From positions 1 through 31,635 of the forward strand of contig CAZXLZ010000007.1 in assembly GCA_964642045.1 (NCBI GenBank): a stretch of 31,635 nt of DNA, read 5' to 3'. The position numbers and the translations under genes were made by a program. The notes beneath the pieces are model-generated. The model saw only the letters and a list, made by a program, of their open reading frames with translations, was not told where the DNA came from and searched no databases. This stretch comes from RGIG5057 sp964642045. Its GTDB lineage: Bacteria; Bacillota; Clostridia; TANB77; CAG-465. Below are positions 22,568 to 30,621 of this stretch, in pieces (the stretch's first letter is position 1; every line of letters begins with the position of its first letter).

Positions 22568-23735
22568 TAAGTTAATTCTTGATAAAATAAAAGAAAAATA
22601 CTTAAGAGATGTGTATGAGCAGGATATAACATATATGGAAGGAGTTATTGAGTTTTTATCAAGAAATAAAGTAAATGAAAATATTGTTATAACAAAGGAT
22701 AATTTAAATGGTAATTTATCAAAGGAGATGTATGTAAAACAATTAAAACTCGCAGATGAAAATGCAAAAATAATACTACTTACAGAAAAGCTTGATGAGG
22801 CATATAGAAAGTTTTTGTTTGCAAATGAAATATTCAATATAATAGAAGGAGATAGAATAGATTTAGATAAAATATTAGATAGTATATCTACTAATGATAA
22901 AGTTGTGTATAAAAAAAGTGAAATATCAAATGTAAGTAGGGTACTTCCTAGACATTTTATAGCTGTTTATGGGACAAGTGGTAGTGGTAAGTCATATATA
23001 GCTTCTAATCTTGCAAAAATAATGTCAAAAGATATAAAGATGAAAGTTGCATATTTAGATATGGATCTAGAAAACCCAGCATCAGATATATATAACAATT
23101 TAAGTGGAGCTGGAAATATTCTTACTAATATAGTAGAAGATATAGATAGAGGACTTGATATAAATGATATATTAGATAATAGACTATATAGCGTAAGTGA
23201 AGCAAATAATATTTCATATATTACAAACAATTCTTCTGTCTATGAATGTCAGAATAAATTTAGTTCGTATTATTACGAAAAAATATATGCAGCCATTAAT
23301 AATAGGTATGATAGTTTGGTAGTAGATCTTCCAGCTAGCCCATTTATAGATATAGTGCAGTATACATTAAGCGTTGCAAGTAAAATATATTTTGTTGTTA
23401 ATCCAAATTATATTAGTGTAAGACAAGCAGGTAAGTATCTAGAACTTATAACTAAACTTTGGCAAGTTCCTAAATCAAATATTGTTATAATAGTAAATAA
23501 GTATCAAAAGTCTTCACTTGATAGATATCAACTAGAGTCATTTTTCTCTGATTATAAAATTCTAGATTGGGTAAATTATAGCTCGAATGTAGAGGGGTTT
23601 GTTAATGGTGTTAATCTTAACATGGAATATAATTTAAATAAAGACGCGTTATATAAAGACTTAGGTGTCGTAGAGATAAGATCAAAAAATAAGAATATAA
23701 TCTCTATGTTATTAGATAAGGTGGAAAAGAGGTAA
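22545..23735 (+). CDS. TadZ/CpaE-like ParA/MinD ATPase
   Basis: TadZ/CpaE proteins place the Tad secretion machine in the cell. The 396-aa product has an N-terminal receiver-like alpha/beta domain without obvious phosphorylation site (about 1-115), then a MinD-type ATPase domain with the deviant Walker region FIAVYGTSGSGKSYIASNLA, cut at 20, and YLDMDLENPASD and SLVVDLPASP. The final part (VIIVNKYQKSS) is typical of ParA-like proteins. ATG 22545 follows GAAAGGGGA and overlaps the end of the VirB4 gene by 23 bases. It lies directly before the CpaF ATPase, as in Tad loci. Confidence 0.85.
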   Translation: MIIVAVNNKLILDKIKEKYLRDVYEQDITYMEGVIEFLSRNKVNENIVITKDNLNGNLSKEMYVKQLKLADENAKIILLTEKLDEAYRKFLFANEIFNIIEGDRIDLDKILDSISTNDKVVYKKSEISNVSRVLPRHFIAVYGTSGSGKSYIASNLAKIMSKDIKMKVAYLDMDLENPASDIYNNLSGAGNILTNIVEDIDRGLDINDILDNRLYSVSEANNISYITNNSSVYECQNKFSSYYYEKIYAAINNRYDSLVVDLPASPFIDIVQYTLSVASKIYFVVNPNYISVRQAGKYLELITKLWQVPKSNIVIIVNKYQKSSLDRYQLESFFSDYKILDWVNYSSNVEGFVNGVNLNMEYNLNKDALYKDLGVVEIRSKNKNIISMLLDKVEKR

Positions 23736-23738
23736 AAA

Positions 23739-24899
23739 ATGGTTGTAAATCCTTTTGAAAATAATACAATCAGTGGAGATAAACAGGAAGAAAACGTAAA
23801 TTTAGAAAAAATACAAAAATACTTGGTGGATAATTTCATGCAAAGTTTAGTAAATGAAGAACTTAGTGTTATAAAATCAAGGATAAGAGATTATTTATAT
23901 GAAAATTATTCAATATCCAATGAATCAAAAATAGAAGAATATTCTAATAAAGTACTTGATAAAATCTTTGGATATGGACTTTTACAAAATTATTTAGAAG
24001 ATGAAGAAATATCAGATATAAGAGTTATTAATTTTGATAACATATATATAAAGAAAAGTGGAGCATGGATAAAGGAGAATATTTCATTTAAAGATCAAAA
24101 TGAATTTAATGAGTATATAAGATATGTAGCACTTAAAAATGGGAAAATTATAAATTACGATAGACCACTTATTGTTTTTAGTGATAGGAAAAATAATTTA
24201 AGAATTGAAGCTGGAATAGAGCCAGTGAATGTTAATAGTTCATCTCTTGTAATAAGGATACATAGAAATGGTAAGGTACTTAGTTTAGAAGAACTTAAAG
24301 ATAAATGTAATATGTTTGGTGATGAAGAATATAGATTTTTATGTGAAGCAATAGATGAAAAGAAAAATATTGTTATATCTGGTAAAGGTGGAAGCGGTAA
24401 AACAACACTTTTAAGAGCAATTATAAAAATGCTTCCAGATGAAATGGCAATATCTACTAATGAGGAAACAGCAGAGCTTAATATAAAAGGAAAAAATGTG
24501 ATACAAAGAGAAGTATTAAATCTTAGAAATTCTGGCTCAGAGATTAATTTAGATACATTAACTAGACATTCCTTAGTATCTTCAAACGATGCAATAATAA
24601 TAGGAGAGCTTAAAGGTAAAGAAGCATCTGTATTTTTTGATGCAATATCTACAGGACATTTAGGATATGCAACTGTTCACTCTGATGCAGCTGAAAATAC
24701 ACTAGATAGGCTTGTAACACTTGTAAAAAGGGATCCTATGGCCCAGCAGTATAAAGAGGAATTTGTGCAAAAACTGCTTTCTAAAAGTATTCATTATGTA
24801 ATTCATATGAAAGATTTTAAAATAAATGAAATTATACGTATAGGATTTTTAAAAACAAAAATAAAATATGAATATATTTTTAGGAGAGAGGTGAAGTAA
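23739..24899 (+). CDS. TadA/CpaF-type secretion ATPase
   Basis: This 386-aa hexameric ATPase drives Tad-type pilus assembly or secretion. It has the N-terminal domain with GYGLLQNYLEDEEISDIRV, Walker A (ISGKGGSGKTTLLRA, about residue 212 onward), the Asp box region (EETAELNI), Walker B (AIIIGELKGKEASVFFDA) and His box (TGHLGYATVHSDAAENTLDR, 20 residues). The start ATG is 3 bases after the previous stop. The protein belongs to the VirB11/CpaF superfamily; the TadZ- and TadC-like neighbours favour CpaF. Confidence 0.93.
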   Translation: MVVNPFENNTISGDKQEENVNLEKIQKYLVDNFMQSLVNEELSVIKSRIRDYLYENYSISNESKIEEYSNKVLDKIFGYGLLQNYLEDEEISDIRVINFDNIYIKKSGAWIKENISFKDQNEFNEYIRYVALKNGKIINYDRPLIVFSDRKNNLRIEAGIEPVNVNSSSLVIRIHRNGKVLSLEELKDKCNMFGDEEYRFLCEAIDEKKNIVISGKGGSGKTTLLRAIIKMLPDEMAISTNEETAELNIKGKNVIQREVLNLRNSGSEINLDTLTRHSLVSSNDAIIIGELKGKEASVFFDAISTGHLGYATVHSDAAENTLDRLVTLVKRDPMAQQYKEEFVQKLLSKSIHYVIHMKDFKINEIIRIGFLKTKIKYEYIFRREVK

Positions 24900-24900
24900 T

Positions 24901-25773
24901 ATAATATATTTAATAGAAATAGTAAAAATATTAATATGTATAGAGATAGTATATTTAATAGTAAGTAAAATAAAATTAAAGTATATAATAAGTAAAAAAG
25001 ATTATATAAAAAATACAAATGCTTATATAAGCCTCAAAGATTTAATATATGAGCTTTCTTATAGCTATAATTTAAAAGGTTTAACAATTATAACATTTTT
25101 AGTAGTTACAATGATAGTTTTTCTAATTTCATATATTTTATTCTATAAAATTTTTAAAGCAGTGATTCCATCTTTACTTATTTCATTTTTAACTAGCGTT
25201 ATTCCATATAATTTATGTATATATTTAGTAAACTATAAGAAAAGGGCAATACTAAAATCATTTCCAACATATATTCTTGGACTTAAAAATTATGTAGATG
25301 TAGACAATAATATAATTTATGCACTGTCAGAAAGCACGCCAAACGCCTCATTTAAAAGGTATATAGATAGATTTAATATAAGCGTAACAAAAGGAGTTAA
25401 TGTTTGTACAGCTTTTGAAGAGCTAAAAAATAGTATAAAAATAAAACAAATATCAAGTTTTTTTGTCCTTATACAGAATTGTTATATAAATGGTGGTAGT
25501 TTCAGCACCGTTATAGATAAATACTCAAAATTTCAGTCTAAAATAAATATAGAGAAAGAAAAGGAAAATCAAGAGTTATTAACTAGTAAGCTAACATTAG
25601 TTATACTTATAATTTTAAATATACTACTTTTATTTGGATTTATACTTAAAAATACGGAGTATAGAAATATAATACTTGGAACAGTATCAGGTCAGCTTAT
25701 TTTGAGTATAAATATTATAACTTATTTTATTATATACCTAATATATTTAAAGATCTGTAAAATGGAGGGATAA
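24901..25773 (+). CDS. TadB/TadC-like (T2SF) membrane platform protein, apparent AUA start
   Basis: This is the inner-membrane platform of the Tad-type machine, about 290 aa. A first membrane helix (IIYLIEIVKILICIEIVYLI) is followed by a charged linker, more helices around 25090-25230, a type II secretion F-domain (LGLKNYVDVDNNIIYALSES to GGSFSTVIDKYSK) and two C-terminal helices. GGTGA of the ribosome binding site is followed 6 nt later by ATA at 24901. No ATG, GTG or TTG occurs in frame until ATG 25111, which would remove the first 70 residues including helix 1. I take AUA as the start. Tad systems usually have two such proteins (TadB, TadC); only one is present here. Confidence 0.85.
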   Translation: MIYLIEIVKILICIEIVYLIVSKIKLKYIISKKDYIKNTNAYISLKDLIYELSYSYNLKGLTIITFLVVTMIVFLISYILFYKIFKAVIPSLLISFLTSVIPYNLCIYLVNYKKRAILKSFPTYILGLKNYVDVDNNIIYALSESTPNASFKRYIDRFNISVTKGVNVCTAFEELKNSIKIKQISSFFVLIQNCYINGGSFSTVIDKYSKFQSKINIEKEKENQELLTSKLTLVILIILNILLLFGFILKNTEYRNIILGTVSGQLILSINIITYFIIYLIYLKICKMEG

Positions 25774-25776
25774 TTT

Positions 25777-26487
25777 ATGAATATAGAAATTGAAAATGAG
25801 ATAGATAAAAATATCGGTTTAGATTTAACAAAAGAAAAAAATGAATTTGGAAAAATAATATCAAGTGTTTTAGATAAAGCATCCAATTATATTATAAAAA
25901 TGATGCCAATACCAGAAAATCTCAAAGATGTTATAAAGGATATTAAAGAGGCTGTAAAAACGAAAGATATGAAAAAAGTAGTATCTACGGCTATTAATAG
26001 TAGCCTAAGGGAAGGTATGGAATTTTTAGGTATTTCTGATGATAAAGTAAAAGACATACTTAAAATAAAAGATGCCCTTTTTAAAGGTGGTATAAGAGAA
26101 AATCTATGTGCAGGAATAGATACGGCTTATTCTAAATATATAAAGAATAATCTTCTATCTGAAGATTTAGAAAATTTTGTTAGCAAACTAAAAGAAAGCG
26201 TAAATAGTAAGGAATTTTCAGCAAGTATAGATAGTAAAACTGTAGATATAATAAAAGCACAACAAAATATTGATAAGCTATGTAGTAAATGGTATGAGGC
26301 GTATGAGAAATTCGATTTAAATAGTATGAATAGTATAAACAGCGAAATAGCAAAAGGTAAATCTATTACGATTATAACTAAAGAGCAAGAACAAAAACTA
26401 AATGTTATAAATAATATGACAAAGTTAGTAAGTACTAAAAATTCAAAACTAAATGATGTAGAAATAAATTTTTGTAAAAATGCATAA
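25777..26487 (+). CDS. Helical protein of unknown function, last gene of the VirB4/Tad operon
   Basis: This 236-aa protein is predicted to be mostly helical and cytoplasmic, with no signal peptide, membrane helix or known domain I recognise. A central glycine-containing segment (FLGISDDKVKDILKIKDALF) and several long charged helices suggest an all-alpha structure. It starts 3 bp after the TadB/C stop behind GGAGG and is clearly part of the same operon, so it is likely a system-specific component, for example an assembly chaperone, structural protein or substrate. No cysteine motif or enzymatic signature is visible. Confidence 0.75.
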   Translation: MNIEIENEIDKNIGLDLTKEKNEFGKIISSVLDKASNYIIKMMPIPENLKDVIKDIKEAVKTKDMKKVVSTAINSSLREGMEFLGISDDKVKDILKIKDALFKGGIRENLCAGIDTAYSKYIKNNLLSEDLENFVSKLKESVNSKEFSASIDSKTVDIIKAQQNIDKLCSKWYEAYEKFDLNSMNSINSEIAKGKSITIITKEQEQKLNVINNMTKLVSTKNSKLNDVEINFCKNA

Positions 26488-26533
26488 GCACCAAGTTAAA
26501 GGTTTGTACATACAATATCTTGAGGTGTATTTT

Positions 26534-26884
26534 ATGGAACAATTTAGATTAGGAGATATAGTTGCTCGAAAATCATATAATATGGACGTATTATTCAAAA
26601 TTACTAATATAAGAGATAATGTAGCAGAACTAGTAGGCTTAACCGTTAGAATTTCTGCAGATGCATTTGTTTCAGATTTAGTACATATGTCAGATTATGA
26701 GATTAAGTCGAGAATGAATAGATTTGAAAATATGAAAAATGCGGGTATGAGTAGATGTTATTCTCATGTTAGGCAAAAATTTTATATGAGAAATGAAAAT
26801 TATGCAAGTCCAGCTATATATACTAAAGAGAAATTACTAAAAAAACCAGGGGTTATTTTACATATAGATGCTGAATGTTCTTAA
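26534..26884 (+). CDS. YabG N-terminal domain, truncated before the protease domain
   Basis: YabG is a sporulation-specific protease that processes spore coat proteins, normally about 290 aa. This 116-aa frame starts at ATG 26534 behind TTGAGGTG and matches the YabG N-terminus (FRLGDIVARKSYNMDVLFKI, then GLTVRISADA and KKPGVILHIDA). It stops at the point where the family continues 'LHIDGD-x-x-YLKKC', so the whole C-terminal protease domain is absent. I see no continuation in the other frames downstream. It may be a pseudogene remnant or a stand-alone binding domain; it keeps a good ribosome binding site and an intact frame. Confidence 0.8.
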   Translation: MEQFRLGDIVARKSYNMDVLFKITNIRDNVAELVGLTVRISADAFVSDLVHMSDYEIKSRMNRFENMKNAGMSRCYSHVRQKFYMRNENYASPAIYTKEKLLKKPGVILHIDAECS

Positions 26885-27005
26885 ATAAACCATGAAATAT
26901 ATTTGTAATAATTGATGTAAAGTTAAAAAAATTATAAAATAATCTTGCGGTTTTATTAGATATGAGTTAAAATTTATTATAATAATGTTAATCGTAGGAG
27001 GAGAT

Positions 27006-28385
27006 ATGAAAAAATTTGTTATGGCGCTATGTTTGCCAAAAGAAAGTAAAAATACAGATTTTAAAAATACAGGTTCTAAAAATATAAATTCGGAAAATAT
27101 AAATAAAATTATGATTGAAGCATTAGCTGATAAAAATGGAGAAGCAAAAGATGTAGTTATTATAGATTTAAATAATGTAAGTAGTGATGCTATAGATAAA
27201 TTTATAAATATTGGAGGAATTGATTGTTTTGCTTTTTCTCCAGATACACTTTTAGAAGATAGTAGTAAAGATATATTATCAAAAGTATTAAAAGCAGATA
27301 AAGATTTAGGAAAAAATACACATTTTTTAAATGTATATGATAGTAAAGATGAAGAAAATGTTGAAAAATCAGTGGCATTAGGAGATACTTTACTTAAAGA
27401 TGAATATCATACATCTATTTCCCATATGGATATATGTCAGGATCAAAGAATATTAAAGCAAAATTTAAAAGGTATTAAAAATCAATCTTTAAAAACTAGA
27501 GAAATGCTTATGGAAAAAGAAGCTGATATATTAGATTTTACAAAAAGAATAGTTAATGAAATAGAGAAAGATAAAGATGAATATACAGGAAAGCATATAA
27601 AATCTGTATGTATGATAGCCGAAAAAATAGCTAATAAGATGAATATGTCTGCTAAGGATATTGAAACACTTAAAATAGGTGCACTTCTTCATGATATAGG
27701 AAAGAAAGATATTACAGATGCAGTTTTAAAAAAAGCACAAGGTTTAACTGATGAAGAATTTGCTGAGATGAAATCTCATGTATCTTTTGGTGAAATTGAG
27801 CTTAATCAATATGATCTTGGTGAATATGAAAGAGCAAAATTAATATCAGCAGAGCATCATGAAAAGTATGATGGAACAGGATATCCTAGAGGAATAAAAG
27901 GTGAAGAATTGGATATTTTATCAAGAATAGCCAATGTTGCTGATTCTGTACAAGCAATGTTTGGAAGAGCTTATAAAGAGCCAAAAACTAAAGAAGAACT
28001 TATAAATGAACTTAATAGATGTAAAGGTACTCAGTTTGATCCAGAGATTGCTGATATTATGGCTGATATACTAGATAAAGAGCCTGAAAGCATTGGTGTT
28101 AGTTATGATGAAAATGGAAAAGTTGTATATGAAGTAAAAGATATAGATGATATAATTGGTAATGTTAATAACGATGAAAATAAAGAAATAAGAGATAAGA
28201 AAGAATCACAAGAAAATGCATTTGAAGAAATGTTACCAGATGAAAAAGAGAATACATTTGGGGAAATTTTACATGATGGAACGAAGAATCCAATTGATGC
28301 TGATATTAGACGTCTAGAAAGTGGAGATGAACTTAATATCAATAAAGATAGTAAGAGTATTGATGAAAATAAAAATATTGGTTAA
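27006..28385 (+). CDS. HD-GYP domain protein (putative phosphodiesterase)
   Basis: HD-GYP proteins hydrolyse cyclic di-nucleotides, typically c-di-GMP. The 459-aa product has an N-terminal region (about 1-165) with no domain I recognise, rich in D, K and N. An HD-GYP domain follows (about 180-360), with HIKSV, the metal-binding LLHDIGK, AEHHEKYDGTGYPRGIKGEE, cut at 20, and NVADSVQAM. An acidic low-complexity tail (about 375-459) ends the protein, with a repeated 'DEKEN-x-FGEIL' pattern. ATG 27006 follows AGGAGG. No signal peptide or membrane helix is seen, so it is cytoplasmic. Confidence 0.88.
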   Translation: MKKFVMALCLPKESKNTDFKNTGSKNINSENINKIMIEALADKNGEAKDVVIIDLNNVSSDAIDKFINIGGIDCFAFSPDTLLEDSSKDILSKVLKADKDLGKNTHFLNVYDSKDEENVEKSVALGDTLLKDEYHTSISHMDICQDQRILKQNLKGIKNQSLKTREMLMEKEADILDFTKRIVNEIEKDKDEYTGKHIKSVCMIAEKIANKMNMSAKDIETLKIGALLHDIGKKDITDAVLKKAQGLTDEEFAEMKSHVSFGEIELNQYDLGEYERAKLISAEHHEKYDGTGYPRGIKGEELDILSRIANVADSVQAMFGRAYKEPKTKEELINELNRCKGTQFDPEIADIMADILDKEPESIGVSYDENGKVVYEVKDIDDIIGNVNNDENKEIRDKKESQENAFEEMLPDEKENTFGEILHDGTKNPIDADIRRLESGDELNINKDSKSIDENKNIG

Positions 28386-28412
28386 GATAAATGTGTAATA
28401 AATAAAAAAAAA

Positions 28413-28440
28413 ACTGGTATCCATATATATGGGTACCAGT
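28413..28440 (-). terminator. Strong terminator between the HD-GYP gene and the 28458-28748 gene
   Basis: ACTGGTATCC and GGGTACCAGT pair over 10 bp (one G-U) with an 8-nt loop. On the minus strand it is followed by nine T residues, and it can also slow transcription from the plus strand. Confidence 0.85.
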
Positions 28441-28457
28441 TATAAATTTGTAAATTT

Positions 28458-28748
28458 CTACGTGCTGTCTTTTATACTCTTAAGATATTCTGCAGCATCT
28501 TCAACAAAAGGAGTAAGACCTTTTTTTTCACAAAAACTTGATTGTAGTGGTGTTAAGTTCCTTAAAAGTTCTAAAAGATCAGATGGATGCACTTCTTTAT
28601 CAATGAGTTCTTTTAAGAAGCTTCCCATCAAGATTTCTTCATCTAATCTAAGGTCTGATTCCAAAATTTCCAAACTTTTATCAGCTAACGGTTTTATAAA
28701 CCTAGAAAAAGATTCTTTAGTCATTTTTTTAATCAAGGGATCGTTCAT
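28458..28748 (-). CDS. Small acidic helical protein of unknown function
   Basis: This 96-aa protein is predicted all-helical (MNDPLIKKMTKESFSRFIKP, then LADKSLEILESDLRLDEEIL and a C-terminal helix EDAAEYLKSIKDST). I do not recognise the family. ATG 28746-28748 follows a perfect AGGAGG; a longer in-frame start upstream is rejected because it precedes that site. A promoter with TATAAT (28789-28794) and TTTACT (28812-28817) at 17-bp spacing lies upstream. Confidence 0.72.
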   Translation of the reverse strand: MNDPLIKKMTKESFSRFIKPLADKSLEILESDLRLDEEILMGSFLKELIDKEVHPSDLLELLRNLTPLQSSFCEKKGLTPFVEDAAEYLKSIKDST

Positions 28749-28788
28749 AATTATTAACCTCCTAATAGTATTTTTTATTTGCACAAAT

Positions 28789-28817
28789 ATTATATCATAA
28801 ATTTTATAAAAAGTAAA
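28789..28817 (-). promoter_or_regulatory. Promoter of the 28458-28748 gene
   Basis: On the minus strand TTTACT (28812-28817), a 17-bp spacer and TATAAT (28789-28794). Confidence 0.6.
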
Positions 28818-28869
28818 GCTTTATGTAAACTTATTCTTAAAAATCTTATATTTTGTATTATATATTAAA

Positions 28870-28910
28870 ATTTAATAATAAGCAATAGTAAATTAGAATT
28901 ATTATTAAAT
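28870..28910. repeat. 12-bp perfect inverted repeat upstream of the recombinases
   Basis: ATTTAATAATAA (28870-28881) and TTATTATTAAAT (28899-28910) are exact reverse complements with a 17-nt spacer. It could be an attachment or regulatory site, but such A/T-only repeats can arise by chance here. Confidence 0.35.
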
Positions 28911-28940
28911 ATTTTTCATATTATTAAATAGGTGATTAAA

Positions 28941-29084
28941 ATGTATGAATATAAAAAGTATAATATAAATGGAAAAGAAGTAACTTGCGTGTTTGATAAG
29001 ACCAAGCCAAACATTGAAAAAAAGATAGATGAACTATTTAAAAAATATGTAGAAGATAAGTTTAATTATGAAAGTAAAATATAG
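28941..29084 (+). CDS. Small protein (47 aa) preceding the serine recombinases
   Basis: An ATG at 28941 behind AGGTGATTAAA opens a 47-aa frame (MYEYKKYNINGKEVTCVFDK, then TKPNIEKKIDELFKKYVEDK, NYESKI). It is basic and partly helical. The spacing, ribosome binding site and same-strand position 10 bp before the first recombinase argue that it is real. Short proteins of this kind often accompany large serine recombinases as directionality or excision factors, but nothing in this sequence shows that role. I do not recognise the family. Confidence 0.65.
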   Translation: MYEYKKYNINGKEVTCVFDKTKPNIEKKIDELFKKYVEDKFNYESKI

Positions 29085-29094
29085 GTGAAATATT

Positions 29095-30612
29095 TTGGTA
29101 GGTGGATATTTAAGACTTTCAAAAGAAGATATTACAAGTAGTGACTTAAGCCTAAGTATTATTAATCAAAAGCAAATTGTGCTTGAATATGCAAAACAAA
29201 ATAATTTTGAGATATATGATTTCTATATCGATGATGGATATAGTGGAGCAAGTTTTGATAGACCAGCATTTAAGGACATGTTAAATGACATTGCACTAAA
29301 TAAGATAGATACAGTAATAACAAAAGATACATCAAGACTTGGTAGAGATTTTATTGAGACAGGATATTATATATATAAATTTTTCCCTGAAAATAATATA
29401 AGATATATCTCTATACTTGAAAATTATGATAGTTTTGTACCTAACGGAATTGAAGATATAATTCCATTTCAAACAATAATTAATGATATGTATCTTAAAG
29501 ATATATCCAAAAAAATACAAAGTATAAGGCACATTAAAATGAATGAAGGAAAATATATGGGAAGTACAGTTCCATATGGTTATGTTAGAGATGTAAACAA
29601 TAGATATAGTTTTTTTATTGATGAATATTCTGCAAATATTGTTAAGAGTATATTTAAATTAAGACTTGAAGGATATACAAGTTCTATGATAGCAAGATAT
29701 CTTACAAATAAATGTATTTTACCTCCAAGCATATATAATAAAAAGAATATAAAAAAGACATATACTACATATATGTGGAAATCATCTACTATAGATAATA
29801 TATTAAATAATGAAATATATATAGGGAATTTGGTACAAAGAAAAATAGCAACAGTAAATTATAAATCAAAAAAAAGAATAAAGCTTAGTGAAGATAAATG
29901 GATAAGAAAAGATAATATAGTTCCAAAAATAATAGACAAAGAAACATTTTATAGTGTGCAGAACATACAAAATATAAAGGAAAATACGAGAAAAGTTAAG
30001 TATAACTATATATTAAAAGGACTAGTTATTTGTCATGAGTGCAAGAAGAAAATGATAGTTAGGAGGAAAAAAAATAAAAAAGATATAGTGCCATATTATT
30101 GCTGTAAAACAAATGTAACATATAGAAATAATATATGTTCACTTCATTATTTTAAAGAAGAATTATTAAATGGGATAGTAATAATTAGTATAAGAAAGGT
30201 ATTTCATTTAGTAAGAAATAGAACATTTTTAATAGATGATATATTAAATAATATTTTGTTTAAATTAAATTCTAGTATTAAAGATATAGTAAAGAATACT
30301 CAAAAATTAAGAAATGCTAAAGATAAGGTATACAAAGATTATATAAAAGAAAATATAAATGAAAGTATATATAATAGTCTCAATGATGAAATAGATAAAG
30401 AGATAAAAGAGTTAAATACAAGTAAGGAATTTATTGAAGAAAGAAAAAAAGATATATTTAATTGCATTAATGATAATAACTATAAAGAAAATATTATAAA
30501 AGATTTTTTTTATATGAGTTTTATTTCAGAAAAATTACTTTATGATATAGTTCAAAATATAGAAATAGACAAAAAAAAGAATGTATATATATTATTCAAA
30601 TTCAGTATATGA
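29095..30612 (+). CDS. Large serine recombinase (first of tandem pair)
   Basis: Large serine recombinases integrate or excise mobile elements by cutting and rejoining DNA. The 505-aa product begins VGGYLRLSKEDITSSDLSLS, where Ser9 is the catalytic residue; the resolvase fold (to about 140) contains YIDDGYSGASFDRPAFKDML, cut at 20, and DTSRLGRD with the active-site arginines. A recombinase domain (about 155-260) and a zinc ribbon follow (ICHECKKKM and YYCCKTNV), then a coiled-coil end. It starts with TTG at 29095 behind GGTGA. Its stop TGA overlaps the ribosome binding site of the second recombinase. Confidence 0.94.
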   Translation: MVGGYLRLSKEDITSSDLSLSIINQKQIVLEYAKQNNFEIYDFYIDDGYSGASFDRPAFKDMLNDIALNKIDTVITKDTSRLGRDFIETGYYIYKFFPENNIRYISILENYDSFVPNGIEDIIPFQTIINDMYLKDISKKIQSIRHIKMNEGKYMGSTVPYGYVRDVNNRYSFFIDEYSANIVKSIFKLRLEGYTSSMIARYLTNKCILPPSIYNKKNIKKTYTTYMWKSSTIDNILNNEIYIGNLVQRKIATVNYKSKKRIKLSEDKWIRKDNIVPKIIDKETFYSVQNIQNIKENTRKVKYNYILKGLVICHECKKKMIVRRKKNKKDIVPYYCCKTNVTYRNNICSLHYFKEELLNGIVIISIRKVFHLVRNRTFLIDDILNNILFKLNSSIKDIVKNTQKLRNAKDKVYKDYIKENINESIYNSLNDEIDKEIKELNTSKEFIEERKKDIFNCINDNNYKENIIKDFFYMSFISEKLLYDIVQNIEIDKKKNVYILFKFSI

Positions 30613-30621
30613 GGTGATTAT

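Noticed and set aside
24803..25018. Minus-strand frame across the CpaF/TadB junction
   Set aside because: It is a hydrophobic shadow of A/T-rich coding sequence with no start signal.
26880..27005. Promoters for the HD-GYP gene (TTGATG...TAAAAT, TTAGAT...TATAAT)
   Set aside because: Several weak, overlapping matches occur in A/T-rich DNA and none is clearly better than chance.
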